A DNA stretch of 53,429 nt from Hellea sp. (GCA_020628425.1 JAHDEZ010000014.1:1-53429), one strand, 5' to 3'; shown: positions 18,789 to 32,709, counted from the stretch's first letter. Numbers and translations are program-made. Notes: generated by a model not told the origin, from the sequence alone.

Positions 18789-19621
18789 AGCGTGTTAGCC
18801 CATTAAAACCAGGACTACGTGGAGCGCGTAATTGGGTGACTGCACAGGTGCGCGCTGCCAATTATTCACGTCGAGGATTTTGGCGTTTTGTGCTTGGTCT
18901 TGTTTTGATTTTTGCAGCTATATTATTTTGTGCACTTTGGTTGGGCGGTTTCCTACCACAAGCAAAAAAATCTACATCGGATTTCTTCAAAAACCGATTA
19001 ATGTCCATGGGTTTTGTCGTGGAGCAGGTTGATGTTTTGGGGCAAGGCAGTTTGAGCCAGCGTGATGTATTGCGAGCTGTAGGTGTTCAACCGGGTGATT
19101 ATCTTTTCGATTTAGATTTAGACGCCGCTCAAAATCGGGTTGAAAACATAACCTGGGTAGAAAGAGCCATAGTTCGAAGATTGTGGCCGGATCGTATTGT
19201 CGTTCAAGTCATAGAGCGTAAACCCTATGCTATTTGGCAAAATGACGGTGCGTTTCAGCTTGTCGACAAGCAAGGAAATGTCATTTCTGAAGCTAATTTG
19301 CAAGAACATCAAAACCTGCCATGGATTGTCGGTGTTGATGCGCCGGCAAATTTTGAGGCGTTTAAAACAAGTCTTGATGCGCATCCAGATATTCAGACAC
19401 GTGTGTCCTCATATGTTTATCACAGCACACAGAGATGGGATGTCTTGATCGATAACGGCGATATGCGCGTAAAGTTACCTGCGGGAAATCCCAGTAGAGC
19501 TTTGCGAACACTAGAACTGCTTCAAAAACATCAGAACGTGCTGGATCGTGCGATTGGCTCAATTGATTTGCGTCTAGATAACCGTATTACATTTGCGCCG
19601 ATGGACAGTGAGCCAGCTTAG
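18776..19621 (+). CDS. ftsQ: Cell division protein FtsQ
   Basis: A 281-residue bitopic divisome protein that scaffolds FtsL and FtsB in the periplasm. The basic cytoplasmic N-terminus is about 40 residues, then one membrane segment ([19 protein letters not shown]). A POTRA domain follows with [22 protein letters not shown] and [19 protein letters not shown], then [19 protein letters not shown] and ERKPYAIWQ of the beta domain. The ATG lies in the last codons of ddl. FtsQ is conserved mainly in the POTRA/beta regions, and both are clear here. Confidence 0.95.
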   Translation: MATIKRVSPLKPGLRGARNWVTAQVRAANYSRRGFWRFVLGLVLIFAAILFCALWLGGFLPQAKKSTSDFFKNRLMSMGFVVEQVDVLGQGSLSQRDVLRAVGVQPGDYLFDLDLDAAQNRVENITWVERAIVRRLWPDRIVVQVIERKPYAIWQNDGAFQLVDKQGNVISEANLQEHQNLPWIVGVDAPANFEAFKTSLDAHPDIQTRVSSYVYHSTQRWDVLIDNGDMRVKLPAGNPSRALRTLELLQKHQNVLDRAIGSIDLRLDNRITFAPMDSEPA

Positions 19622-19626
19622 TCCTG

Positions 19627-20898
19627 ATGTTTTCGAGAACCCGTCAATATAAAGCTGATATACAGGCCGTGTTGGACATTGGATCCAGTAAAGTCGTATG
19701 CCTTATTGGGCAGTCAGATCCGAACATGGGCGTGAAACTTATTGGGTCGGGCTTTGGGGTGAGTTCTGGAATGAAGTCAGGCGCAGTGGTCGATATGGAG
19801 TCAGTTGCGAATGGAATTCGAACAGCAGTAGAAAAAGCCGAGAGGGAAGCCGGGTTTGCCGTCGATAAAGTTGCTGTCAATATCGCCGTGCGTTCCATGC
19901 GCTCTGATCACATAACTGTTCAGACTGAATTTGCCAGCGGTGAGGTTGCTGATCGTGATCTTAAACGATTAATCAATTCTTCTCTTTCAGAGTTTGCGCA
20001 ACCGGAACAAACCATTTTACATGCAATTCCATTAAGTTGGTCCGTAGACGGGGAAAACAAAATCGAAGAACCGCGGGGAATGTTTGGCAGGTCTTTGGGG
20101 GTGGATATGCATTTTGTCTTGGCTGATGTTGGGCCACTTCGAAACCTAGCTCATTGTATTGAGAAATGTCATCTCAATATCAAATCAGTTTCCGCTTCAC
20201 CCTATATGGCTGGATTGTCAGTGTTGACGGAAGATGAAAAGGATCTTGGCGTTACTTTGATTGACTTAGGCGGCGGCATAACCTCTGCATCTATATTCAG
20301 GGATAATGCGCTGGCGCATGTAGAGACTTTAGCTGTAGGCGGGCAGACGCTAACCAAAGATATCGCGCGGGGTCTAATGACGCCTCCGGAGGCAGCAGAA
20401 CGTATCAAAATGCTTTATGGATCCGCTTTACATGGTTCTGACGATGACATGGTTCAAATTCCATGTCCGCCAATAGGTGCGCAGGATACATTGCACCATG
20501 AACCTAAGTTTATGCTGACGGGAATCATTAGAAGTCGGGTAGAGGAAATATTTGAAATTTTAAGGGATCGTATGATCGAGCAAGGGTTGGACGCGTATTC
20601 CGGTCGCCGAATCGTGTTGACCGGAGGAGGGGCACGGCTGAATGGCGTGCGAGAACTTGCTGAACTTATTTTCAATAAGCGCGCTCGAATTGGCCGCCCT
20701 CACGGTGTATTGGGCTTGAAGGAGGCGCTCTCTGGACCTGACTTTGCTGTATCAACAGGCCTTCTTAAGTATCAGTTTTATAAAGAAAAAGAAGTTATAT
20801 CGGGGCCACCCGACCTAACAGGTCGTCGTTACATGCGAAAAAGATATAGCGGCGGAAGTATTGAGCGCTCGCTACAGTGGCTGAGAGAAAACTTCTAA
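19627..20898 (+). CDS. ftsA: Cell division protein FtsA
   Basis: A 423-residue actin-like ATPase that tethers FtsZ to the membrane. Visible features are the phosphate-1 motif AVLDIGSSKVVCLIG, the 1C-domain region beginning AVNIAVRSMRSDHI, the phosphate-2 motif LIDLGGGITSASIF, the adenosine motif IVLTGGGARLNGVRELAE, and a C-terminal amphipathic tail (SIERSLQWLRENF) that would bind the membrane. It begins 5 bases after the ftsQ stop. The 105-base gap after it holds the ftsZ regulatory sites. Confidence 0.97.
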   Translation: MFSRTRQYKADIQAVLDIGSSKVVCLIGQSDPNMGVKLIGSGFGVSSGMKSGAVVDMESVANGIRTAVEKAEREAGFAVDKVAVNIAVRSMRSDHITVQTEFASGEVADRDLKRLINSSLSEFAQPEQTILHAIPLSWSVDGENKIEEPRGMFGRSLGVDMHFVLADVGPLRNLAHCIEKCHLNIKSVSASPYMAGLSVLTEDEKDLGVTLIDLGGGITSASIFRDNALAHVETLAVGGQTLTKDIARGLMTPPEAAERIKMLYGSALHGSDDDMVQIPCPPIGAQDTLHHEPKFMLTGIIRSRVEEIFEILRDRMIEQGLDAYSGRRIVLTGGGARLNGVRELAELIFNKRARIGRPHGVLGLKEALSGPDFAVSTGLLKYQFYKEKEVISGPPDLTGRRYMRKRYSGGSIERSLQWLRENF

Positions 20899-20934
20899 TT
20901 TTTCCACATGAAAAGCTCAAATGCGGCGCGGTTG

Positions 20935-20950
20935 TTAAGACCTGATTAAC
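20935..20950 (+). promoter_or_regulatory. CtrA-binding box upstream of ftsZ
   Basis: TTAA at 20935-20938 and TTAAC at 20946-20950 flank a 7-base spacer (GACCTGA), an exact TTAA-N7-TTAAC CtrA box centred about 61 bases before the ftsZ ATG. An additional TTAAC half site is at 20969-20973. CtrA represses ftsZ in Caulobacter swarmer cells. The intergenic location and the full consensus make this the best-supported CtrA site in the window. Confidence 0.7.
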
Positions 20951-20973
20951 TGATTTCAGTCAGAAAAGTTAAC

Positions 20974-20978
20974 GAGTC
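20974..20978 (+). promoter_or_regulatory. GANTC (CcrM methylation) site in the ftsZ promoter region
   Basis: GAGTC at 20974-20978 matches GANTC, the target of the cell-cycle methyltransferase CcrM. It lies 26 bases upstream of the ftsZ ATG and 24 bases after the CtrA box. The Caulobacter ftsZ promoter is known to respond to GANTC methylation (CcrM/GcrA). A 5-base motif occurs often by chance, so the weight comes from its position beside the CtrA box. Confidence 0.4.
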
Positions 20979-21003
20979 CGAAACCATAACCTAAAGGCGC
21001 GTT

Positions 21004-22437
21004 ATGAGCATTAATCTATCACTTCCAAAGTCGGTTGATATTAAACCCCGCATCGTAGTTATTGGTGTTGGAGGCGCGGGTGGAAACGCTGTTAACAACA
21101 TGATCGCGTCTGGTCTCGAAGGCGTTGAATTTATAGTTGCCAATACAGATGCGCAGGCATTGGCGTTCTCAAAGGCCGAGCGACGCATCCAAATGGGCAC
21201 AGGAATAACGCGCGGTTTGGGCGCGGGCATGAAACCGGAAATAGGAGAGCAATCCGCCGAGGATGCTCTTCCAGAAATTTTGGAGCATCTTGAGGGTGCG
21301 CATATGTTATTTGTTGCGGCCGGTATGGGCGGCGGAACTGGTACGGGGGCAGCCCCTGTAATCGCAAACGCCGCACGCGAGCGAGGTATTCTGACGGTCG
21401 CCATCGTCACAAAACCATTCCAGTTTGAAGGGTCACGTCGAATGACGATCGCAGAAGATGGTATAGACCGTCTTTCTTCAGCGGTAGACACTTTGATTGT
21501 CATTCCAAATCAAAATCTATTCCGCATTGCAACTGAGCAAACGACAATGACTGACGCTTTTGCTATGGCCGACGAAGTCCTAAATTCAGGGGTTCGCGGT
21601 ATTACCGATCTGATGGTTGTACCCGGCTTGATTAATCTGGACTTCAATGACGTTCGAACTGTTATGGACGAAATGGGCAAAGCCATGATGGGCACAGGTG
21701 AAGCCACAGGTGAGCGTCGTGCGGTTGAAGCCGCTGAAAGCGCCGTTTCTAATCCATTACTAGACGATGTGTCTTTGAAGGGGGCACGTGGTGTCCTTAT
21801 TAATATTACAGGCGGCAAAGACCTGACACTTTATGAGGTGGACGAAGCTGCTTCCCTTATTAGATCTCAGGTAGATGACGATGCGAATATTATCGTTGGC
21901 TCGGCACTTGATCCAGACTTGGACGGTATAGTTCGTGTATCAGTTGTCGCAACAGGTGTTGGTGCAGTAGGTGCCGTTTCACCTGTCGTGCAATCAAGCT
22001 TGAATACGAATATTTCGAAACTAAGACAAACAGCGACCAATCTTCGGGTGACTAAAGAGCCTGTCGCATATATTGATGAAGACGATATTCCATCGTTAGA
22101 CTCCATCGAAGCAGAATTAGAGCCAAGCTATGTGACTGAATCGGCGAAAATAATTCCTGAACCCGCTCCAGAACCAATTCCCGCGCCAGCCCCGATTCCG
22201 CAGCCAGCGCCTGCAACACGAGCGGCCGAGCCAGTCGCGGAGGAAAAAATTCCCGAACCCGTGCCTCAGTCAGTAGTCAAAAGGCCTTTTGGAACGTTTT
22301 TTGGCCGCAAAAAAACCATTCCCGTTGCCGCAACGACTCCTGTCAGGCCAAAGAAGCAAAATACGGGAGATTTATTCGGTGACGATGTTGAGGATGAGTT
22401 AGAAATTCCTGCATTTCTTAGACGTCAAAGCCGTTAG
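21004..22437 (+). CDS. ftsZ: Cell division GTPase FtsZ
   Basis: A 477-residue tubulin homologue that forms the Z-ring. The GTPase core (about 15-325) has the tubulin signature GGGTGTG at 109-115 and the T7 loop NLDFNDV at 211-217. An alphaproteobacterial-type linker follows (about 350-460) with a Pro/Glu/Ala-rich run at 384-421. The conserved C-terminal peptide IPAFLRRQ at 468-475, which binds FtsA and other tethers, is intact. It has its own upstream region with a CtrA box and GANTC site. It is followed by a terminator at 22463, so it ends the division transcript. Confidence 0.98.
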   Translation: MSINLSLPKSVDIKPRIVVIGVGGAGGNAVNNMIASGLEGVEFIVANTDAQALAFSKAERRIQMGTGITRGLGAGMKPEIGEQSAEDALPEILEHLEGAHMLFVAAGMGGGTGTGAAPVIANAARERGILTVAIVTKPFQFEGSRRMTIAEDGIDRLSSAVDTLIVIPNQNLFRIATEQTTMTDAFAMADEVLNSGVRGITDLMVVPGLINLDFNDVRTVMDEMGKAMMGTGEATGERRAVEAAESAVSNPLLDDVSLKGARGVLINITGGKDLTLYEVDEAASLIRSQVDDDANIIVGSALDPDLDGIVRVSVVATGVGAVGAVSPVVQSSLNTNISKLRQTATNLRVTKEPVAYIDEDDIPSLDSIEAELEPSYVTESAKIIPEPAPEPIPAPAPIPQPAPATRAAEPVAEEKIPEPVPQSVVKRPFGTFFGRKKTIPVAATTPVRPKKQNTGDLFGDDVEDELEIPAFLRRQSR

Positions 22438-22462
22438 ACGGCAAACTACGTCTCTTTTAAGA

Positions 22463-22486
22463 CCTCGCTAATCAGCGGGGTTTTTT
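22463..22486 (+). terminator. Rho-independent terminator after ftsZ
   Basis: Seven-base-pair stem CCTCGCT (22463-22469) / AGCGGGG (22474-22480) with one G-U pair and an AATC loop, followed by six T (22481-22486). It starts 26 bases after the ftsZ stop and separates the division genes from lpxC. The remainder of the gap, 22487-22665, presumably holds the lpxC promoter, for which I see no clear -35/-10 pair. Confidence 0.8.
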
Positions 22487-22665
22487 ATTGTCTGGGCCAA
22501 GATTTCTGGTGGGTTTTGTCTAGAATTTGCAATGATATCGCTGTTAAAACTGAAAAACGCCCAATTTTAACTGTATTGTCATCTTGCGAAACAATCGGAA
22601 ACACGTCTTTTATTGATGGGTAAATGTATATCCGTCATCAATTTCGGGAATATTAAGGTATAAAT

Positions 22666-23574
22666 GTGACCCCCGTCCGTCGACAATCAACAATTACGTC
22701 CCCAGCTGTTTGTGCTGGGATAGAATTACATGGCGGGCAGCATACACGGGTTGTCTTAAAGCCGGCTCCTGTGGGCTCTGGAATATGTTTTGTTCGTACC
22801 GACGTAACAGATAGAGATAATCGCATTACTGTCGGCCCTGAAGCCGTGACTAAAGTGCAGAATTGCACAACTCTTGAAAATTCAGCGGGCGTCGAGGTTT
22901 CAACTATCGAGCATTTAATGGCTGCACTGGCATCCGTAGGCATTGATAATTTGATTATAGATATCGATGGGCAAGAACTTCCCGCATTAGACGGAAGTAG
23001 TGAACCATTCCTAAAACTTATTGAGCAAGTCGGGATTACGCGTCAGCCGGCACCGCGTCGTTACGTGAAAGTTCTTGAGAAGATCGCCGTCCATCGTGGT
23101 GAAAGTTATGGCTGTATTGAGCCCAATCCGAACCTCTATCTGGATGTGACGATTGACTTTGAGGATGGAGCTATAGGACGTCAACGAATGGAAATCGAAC
23201 CTGATACTCGTTCATTCAGGGACCGACTGGCGTCGGCAAGAACTTTTGCCCGTGCCCACGAAGTTGCCGCGCTTAGGGAGGCGGGATTGAGTAAAGGCGG
23301 GTCTTATGAAAATGCCATCGTCGTCGATGGAGATAAAGTTTTGAACCCGGGTGGCTTGCGATACAATGATGAATTTGTCCGTCATAAGGCTCTGGATCTC
23401 ATGGGAGATCTGTATTTGTCTGGACCGATCTTAGGTAAAGTCACGACAATCAGAGGCGGTCACGGGTTAAATCATCAATTGATGTTAGCTCTGTTTGCGA
23501 ACCCTAAAGCCTGGAAATTTGTCACCATGCCATCAGAAAACATGGAATTGGGCTGTGATTCAGTCTTAGCCTAA
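22666..23574 (+). CDS. lpxC: UDP-3-O-acyl-N-acetylglucosamine deacetylase LpxC
   Basis: A 302-residue zinc amidase, the committed step of lipid A synthesis. Zinc ligands and catalytic residues are in place: H83 in STIEHLMAAL, H240 and D244 in RHKALDLMGDLYL, and H266 in GGHGLNHQL. SPAVCAGIELHGGQHTRVVLKP at the N-terminus, shown here only as its opening SPAVCAGIELHGG, is typical. Translation starts at GTG 22666, with AAGG seven bases upstream. An ATG overlapping it at 22664 is followed at once by TGA. Its presence shows an LPS-bearing outer membrane. Confidence 0.96.
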   Translation: MTPVRRQSTITSPAVCAGIELHGGQHTRVVLKPAPVGSGICFVRTDVTDRDNRITVGPEAVTKVQNCTTLENSAGVEVSTIEHLMAALASVGIDNLIIDIDGQELPALDGSSEPFLKLIEQVGITRQPAPRRYVKVLEKIAVHRGESYGCIEPNPNLYLDVTIDFEDGAIGRQRMEIEPDTRSFRDRLASARTFARAHEVAALREAGLSKGGSYENAIVVDGDKVLNPGGLRYNDEFVRHKALDLMGDLYLSGPILGKVTTIRGGHGLNHQLMLALFANPKAWKFVTMPSENMELGCDSVLA

Positions 23575-23653
23575 CATTATTCTCACTTTTCCCCGTAGAG
23601 TTTCTCGGCTACAAGCCCCCTCCAGACAAGACGAGAATCGATGAAGGATCCCC

Positions 23654-24502
23654 ATGCCGTCTCAAACAATAATTAAACTGACAATCGCTGTTGCGCTGTC
23701 ATTGACCATCACAGGATGTTCTATCCTTGGGGGTTCAGATCGTCGTGAGAAACTCGCCTATGTTGAGCGCCCGGCCGAAGCTATCTACAATGAAGGCATG
23801 GATCAGATGGAGCGTAATGATCTGGGACGTGCGAAGCTTTTGTTCCAGGAAGTTGAACGTCAACACCCATTTTCAAAGTGGGCAAGACGTGCCATGCTTA
23901 TGTCAGCCTATGCGAACTACCTCTCTGCGGATTATGAAGAGGCCGTATCAACGGCCAATCGTTTCATAGGTTTGCATCCGGGTAATGAAAGCACGCCTTA
24001 CGCCTATTACCTCATCGCAATGTCTTATTACGACCAGATTTACGATGTTGGCCGAGACCAGGCAACAACAATGAATGCAGAAGCTGCGTTGCAACAGGTT
24101 ATTCGTCGATACCCTGAGAGTGATTATGCCCGGGACGCGCGGTTGAAGCTAGAGCTGACCCATGACCACCTTGCGGGTAAGGAAATGTCCGTTGGACGTT
24201 ATTATTTGAAAGAAAACCAGCATCTTGCCGCCATTGGCCGTTTTAAGACAGTTGTGCGGGATTTCGAAACAACATCACATGTGGAAGAAGCGATGCACAG
24301 ACTAGTCGAGTCCTATGTTTCTTTGGGGATAATCGATGAGGCCAAATTGGTTGGCTCCGTATTGGGTTACAACTATCCTAATAGTGAATGGTATTCTGAC
24401 AGCTATGATCTTCTTGAAAATTTTGGGATTGACCTGAATGAAGAAGTGCTCCGAGCTAAAGATCCTAGTTATTTCCGCCGCTTACGCGACCGTCTGTTCT
24501 AA
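23654..24502 (+). CDS. bamD: Outer-membrane assembly lipoprotein BamD
   Basis: A 282-residue lipoprotein of the BAM complex that folds outer-membrane proteins with BamA. The lipobox TITGC lies at about residues 16-20, with lipidation expected on the cysteine. TPR repeats follow: AEAIYNEGMDQMERNDLGRA at the start, FQEVERQHPFSKWARRAML, ANRFIGLHPGN, and YYLIAMSYYDQI. VIRRYPESDYARDARLKL completes the family pattern. The GAAGGA before the ATG supports the start. It lies between lpxC and recN, the order seen in Caulobacter-like genomes. Confidence 0.95.
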   Translation: MPSQTIIKLTIAVALSLTITGCSILGGSDRREKLAYVERPAEAIYNEGMDQMERNDLGRAKLLFQEVERQHPFSKWARRAMLMSAYANYLSADYEEAVSTANRFIGLHPGNESTPYAYYLIAMSYYDQIYDVGRDQATTMNAEAALQQVIRRYPESDYARDARLKLELTHDHLAGKEMSVGRYYLKENQHLAAIGRFKTVVRDFETTSHVEEAMHRLVESYVSLGIIDEAKLVGSVLGYNYPNSEWYSDSYDLLENFGIDLNEEVLRAKDPSYFRRLRDRLF

Positions 24503-24511
24503 GGTTGGATA

Positions 24512-28242
<3,731 letters not shown>

Positions 28243-28266
28243 AATAGACCTTGACGCCTTCGGGTT

Positions 28267-28292
28267 CCCCTATATCCTTTTAGGATAAGGGG
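28267..28292 (+). promoter_or_regulatory. Hairpin covering the ribosome-binding site of the TonB receptor gene
   Basis: An inverted repeat pairs CCCCT (28267-28271) with AGGGG (28288-28292) and TATCCT (28273-28278) with AGGATA (28282-28287), with one bulged A and a 3-base loop, so 11 pairs. The 3' arm contains the AGGGG that serves as Shine-Dalgarno for ATG 28303. No T-run follows, so it is unlikely to be a terminator for ligA. I infer possible translational control by base pairing. Confidence 0.5.
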
Positions 28293-28302
28293 AGAGAATA
28301 TC

Positions 28303-30715
28303 ATGACAAAACTTAGATGGTTGGCTTCGACAGCCTTGATATTATGTGGTTCTACGGCATCTTTTGCCCAATCAGAAAACCGAACACGATGAAATTATCG
28401 TGACGGCGCAAAAACGGGCCGAGGATGTTTTAGATGTGCCGATTTCAATTCAAGTTATGACGCCCGAGGTATTAGAATCCCTAGCAGCTGATAGCATAGG
28501 GGACATTGATAACTTTATACCAGGATTAGAAGTTGGAAGCGGGAGTCCAACGCAGCCAAGATATGCCATTCGTGGAATTTCGACGTCAGACTTCGGGGTC
28601 GGGACGGATCCAGCCGTTGGCATATATGTTAACGGTGTCTATTCCGGGAGGTCCGGTTCTTCTTTGCTTGCGTTCAATGACGTTGAGCGTGTGGAGGTTA
28701 TCAAGGGGCCGCAAGGAACCTTGTTTGGTCGCAATAGTGCAGCTGGTGCCGTATCTGTCGTAACGAAAAAGCCTTCGCAGGACTATGAGGTTGGGCTGGG
28801 TGTTCGGTTAGGTGATTTTGAAAAAGAACGGTTTGAAGGTTTGCTCAATATCCCCATCAGCGAAACAATGGCTTTGCGACTAAACGGCGTTTACAATACG
28901 CGAGGCGGGCTTTTCAAAGACGCAGCGACCGGCAGAGATTTAAGCACTCAGAAAAATTGGGCAGTGAAAGCTGCTTTGGGTTGGGATTTGACACCCAATA
29001 CAAATCTGTTGCTAAGATATACTCACGATGAAGTGGATCAGGACGCCCGACCCGCTATCAGTGTTATTGATTTTAATGCCAATCCAAATCCAGGTGCACC
29101 GAGCGTTCCTGTCAATCCCGCCAATTATCTTGACCCGCGAGATGTATCGGTTGCAAACGACGTGATCAACAACAGTGAAACTCGGAACCTGGATGAGGTG
29201 ACTTTAACTGTTACTCATGACTTGGGAAAAATGGACTTCACTTCTATTTCTTCTTGGCGAGAATTCCAAACCAACAATCGAGAGGACGAGGATGGCACCA
29301 ATCGGGTCGACCTTTATTTTGATACGAATAACATAGAGGACAATGAGAGCTTTTATCAGGAGTTTCGTTTGTCTGGTGAAAACAACAATATCGCCTGGTT
29401 GGCAGGGGTAAGTTATTTCGATGAAACGGCCTTTCAGACAAGCTCTGGCTTCACCAATTCGAATTCTGTGGATACTGTTTTGTTGAATACTGAAGGTGCC
29501 CGGTTTATCACTATCGTTCAATTGTTTAACAATATTTTTGGTATTCCTGCAAACCTGCTAGATCATGGATGGCAGGAAGATATGGATAACCGGGGCGATT
29601 ATAAAGCCTACGCCGCTTTTGCTGATGCGACCTGGCAGTTTAACCCTAAGATGAGTTTGACAGTTGGTGGGCGCTACACGCGTGATGAAAAAACATTCTC
29701 TTGGTTTAATGACCGACGTCACGCGCCGGGTTTTGATGAAAACCTATTACTCTCTGAGGGTATAATAAATGCGCTCGGAGGTTCGGTTGATGACTTTATG
29801 GTCGACTTTGTCTTTATTCAAGACGGGTTGGCAGGTGTACCCTGTGACAACGGCGTGACGGTTGCTGAGGGCGTTGAGTGTGTTCTTGAAGATACCTTCA
29901 ATGATTTCAGTCCGAGAGTGGTTTTTGACTATAAAACGTCCGACAATACATTGCTCTACGCGTCGTACACCCAAGGTTATAAGGCAGGTGGATATAATAG
30001 TGTTGAAATAGCATCTCGATTTACAAATGAGGATGTGGACAGCTTTGAAGCGGGACTAAAGACTTTCATTCCAGAGCTGAGCTGGCGATTAAGTGGATCT
30101 GTATTTCATTATCAATATAATAATAAACAATCGGTCAGTCTTGTCAGTGCGGCAGATCTCCCAGGATCAGATATACCACAATATTTGGTTTCTACCTCTG
30201 ATGAACAAGCAGTCGGGTTGGATTTAGAATCTATATGGGACCTGACCGATGGCATCTCAATTATGGGCAATTTACAATTTATCGACCAAACCTATAAGTC
30301 ACGGATAAATCGCGATGGAACGGATTTGACTGGAGAACCAACAGGCGAACCTAAATTGTCTTATGCTGTAGGGGCACGATATGAAATTCCAACGGAAAAA
30401 CATGGGCGGTTTGATTTGCAACTCATGCATAGTTATCGCGGGCCAACGCGGTGCAATAGTTTTGCCGTGACGCAAGGTAATTGCGGCGGAGAATACCTAA
30501 ATTTCGAAGTAGGAACAGCCCGTACACGAACCGATTTTCGGACCTATTGGCATGACCCGTCCGGATATGTGCAAATTGGAGCTTACGTGAATAATGTTTT
30601 TGATAATGTTTATGTAAACGGAATAAACAATTTGACGACGGATGTCTTCGGGACGCCTTTTGCAAGCATTTCAGAACCACGTTTTTATGGCGTAGATTTT
30701 AAATTTAAATATTAG
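28303..30715 (+). CDS. TonB-dependent receptor with a one-base frameshift after the signal peptide
   Basis: An outer-membrane gated beta-barrel, about 795 residues if intact. ATG 28303, with AGGGGAG upstream, encodes a signal peptide (MTKLRWLASTALILCGSTA then SFAQ) but stops at 28390-28392. The rest continues one base out of frame. Removing one A from the AAAA at 28376-28379 would join FAQSE to TEHDEIIVTAQKRAED, restoring a TonB box. The plug domain (VPISIQVMTPEVL, RYAIRGISTSDFGVG, VERVEVIKGPQGTLFGRN) and barrel are intact to the terminal aromatic KFKY. The out-of-frame part alone could start at ATG 28346 but would lack an export signal. It may be a sequencing error or a recent mutation. Substrate unknown. 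Confidence 0.85.
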
Positions 30716-30720
30716 GCTTT

Positions 30721-32595
30721 TTAGCTCTTAGCAGTCTCATAGTCTTCGAGGGCGAGCAGCCATGCTTCTTCAAGCTGATTGACATTGTCTTCCAGCTCTC
30801 GGCGCATATCCAGAATGATTTGAGCTTTGCGGGGGTCAGAAGTAAATATTTCACCGTCACCTAGCGTGGCATCGATTTTATCAATTTTTTTTCGTGAGTT
30901 TTCTATTTTTTGCTCGAGCTCTTCTGTTTTCTTTTTTAGAGGCGCCAATCTTTCGCGTTCCGCAGCGGCTTGTTTTCGGAGAGCCATCTTATCATTTTCA
31001 GGTGACGAAGCCGTTTTCTTGGGCGGTCGGTTTTTCTCTATTTGTAATTGGCGATAATCCTCTAAAGAGCCTTCGAATGTCGTGACTGTACCGTCATCTA
31101 CAAGCCAAAGCCTGTCAACGACACTTTCCAGCAGGTTACGATCGTGACTGATAACCAATATGGCTCCGTCAAATCCGTTCAAAGCGTTGATGAGCTCTGA
31201 GCGGCTATCCATATCCAAGTGATTGGCGGGCTCATCAAGTACAAGCAGATGAGGGGCATTAAAGGAAATGAGCGAGAATAGTAATCTGGCTTTCTCACCC
31301 CCAGATAAGTCTCTGGCCTTGGTTTCGGCTTTACCTGCGCCCAGACCGAACCGCGCGAGGCGGGAACGCCTTTGAGCTTCTGTGGCATCAGGCATAAGTG
31401 CAACAACATGGTCATAGGCGCTATGGAGAGGGTTGAGGGCGTCTATTTGATGTTGGGCAAAATAGCCAATTGTCATTTTTTTATGGCGTTTTATAAATCC
31501 GTCTTGGGGTTCCAAAACGCCCATGATGGCTTTTGCGAATGTGGATTTACCTTGTCCGTTTTTCCCCAAAATTCCTATCCGGTCGTCGGGGTCGATGCGT
31601 TGTTCGAGACGCGATAAGACAGGTTTCCCAGGCTCGTATCCAAGTGTCACAGCATCAAAGCGCACGATTGGCGGTGACAAAGCGCGTTCAGGGGAGGGAA
31701 GATCGATAGGTGGGATTGGGTCGTCAATAATTGTGGCGACGGGTTTGAGCTTTTCAAGGCGTTTCACCCGACTTTGTGCCTGTTTGGCTTTGGAGGCTTT
31801 GGCCTTGAATCTCGTCACAAATGCTTCCAGACGACGGCGTTCATCTTCTTGTTTGTCGCGAAGAGCCATTGATAGGCGCTGTTGCTCACGCATTTGTTTT
31901 TGAAAATTGTCATAGCCACCAGAATAAGCAAAGAGCTTAAGTGTTCTCAGATGCGCAATATGGGTCACGGCGCGGTTAAGGAAATCTCGGTCATGAGAAA
32001 TAATGAAAGCCGTTCCGGGATATGACTTAATATGGGCTTCGAGCCAGACGGCGCCTTCTACATCAAGATAATTGGTCGGTTCATCCAACAATAGCAAATC
32101 AGGTTTTGCAAATAACATGGCGGCGAGGGCGACACGCATACGCCAGCCGCCACTAAAATCGGAACACGGTTTTTGCTGTTCTGACGAACTAAATCCCAAT
32201 CCTGAAAGAATGGCGCCAGCCCGCGCTTCTGCAGAATAGGCATTGATATCAGAGAGGCGCGTATGAATTTCTGCGATACGGTCTGGATCCGTTGCAATTT
32301 CAGCTTCTGCTATAAGAGACGTACGTTCCTTATCCGCAGCAAGCACTGTTTCCATAAGACTTTTGGGGCCCGATGGAACTTCTTGATCGACAACTCCCAG
32401 GCGGGCGCCTTTACGTAGATTGATCGAGCCATCATCTGGAGTGATATCCCCCTTTATCAGTCGAAAAAGAGTCGACTTTCCTGTTCCGTTTCGTCCAACG
32501 AATCCCATTTTCATGCCTTCTGAAATAGCCAGTGTGGCCTGCTCAAAGAGCGGGCGGCCTTCTATTCGATATGTCAGGTCATTAATATGCAGCAT
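30721..32595 (-). CDS. ABC-F family ATP-binding protein
   Basis: A 624-residue soluble protein with two ABC ATPase domains and no membrane part, the ABC-F layout of translation factors that act at the ribosome (Uup/YheS/EttA group). Domain 1 has Walker A GRNGTGKSTL, signature DFSGGWRMRVAL and Walker B LLLLDEPTNYLD. The P-site tRNA-interaction linker region is rich in charged residues (about 240-300). Domain 2 has GKNGQGKSTF, DLSGGEKARLLF and LVLDEPANHLD. A C-terminal coiled coil (about 550-620) suggests the Uup/YheS type. It is convergent with the TonB receptor and divergent from ndk. Confidence 0.93.
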   Translation of the reverse strand: MLHINDLTYRIEGRPLFEQATLAISEGMKMGFVGRNGTGKSTLFRLIKGDITPDDGSINLRKGARLGVVDQEVPSGPKSLMETVLAADKERTSLIAEAEIATDPDRIAEIHTRLSDINAYSAEARAGAILSGLGFSSSEQQKPCSDFSGGWRMRVALAAMLFAKPDLLLLDEPTNYLDVEGAVWLEAHIKSYPGTAFIISHDRDFLNRAVTHIAHLRTLKLFAYSGGYDNFQKQMREQQRLSMALRDKQEDERRRLEAFVTRFKAKASKAKQAQSRVKRLEKLKPVATIIDDPIPPIDLPSPERALSPPIVRFDAVTLGYEPGKPVLSRLEQRIDPDDRIGILGKNGQGKSTFAKAIMGVLEPQDGFIKRHKKMTIGYFAQHQIDALNPLHSAYDHVVALMPDATEAQRRSRLARFGLGAGKAETKARDLSGGEKARLLFSLISFNAPHLLVLDEPANHLDMDSRSELINALNGFDGAILVISHDRNLLESVVDRLWLVDDGTVTTFEGSLEDYRQLQIEKNRPPKKTASSPENDKMALRKQAAAERERLAPLKKKTEELEQKIENSRKKIDKIDATLGDGEIFTSDPRKAQIILDMRRELEDNVNQLEEAWLLALEDYETAKS

Positions 32596-32709
32596 GATAG
32601 GGTGTGTTTTTTAAGTTCAAGCCCCATATCACGGCTTCACATATAGTCAAACGCCCGTTATAGAGCGCGCAAATTTAGATTACAACGTGCCTGATCAGAG
32701 GAGATTTCC

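Noticed and set aside
28376..28379. Programmed frameshifting or phase variation at the AAAA run of the TonB receptor
   Set aside because: Four A is too short for slipped-strand phase variation, and no slippery heptamer with a downstream pseudoknot is evident.
31523..31903. 126-codon plus-strand frame across the ABC-F gene
   Set aside because: Antisense to Walker-motif-bearing sequence; Ser/Arg/Cys-rich product without any domain.
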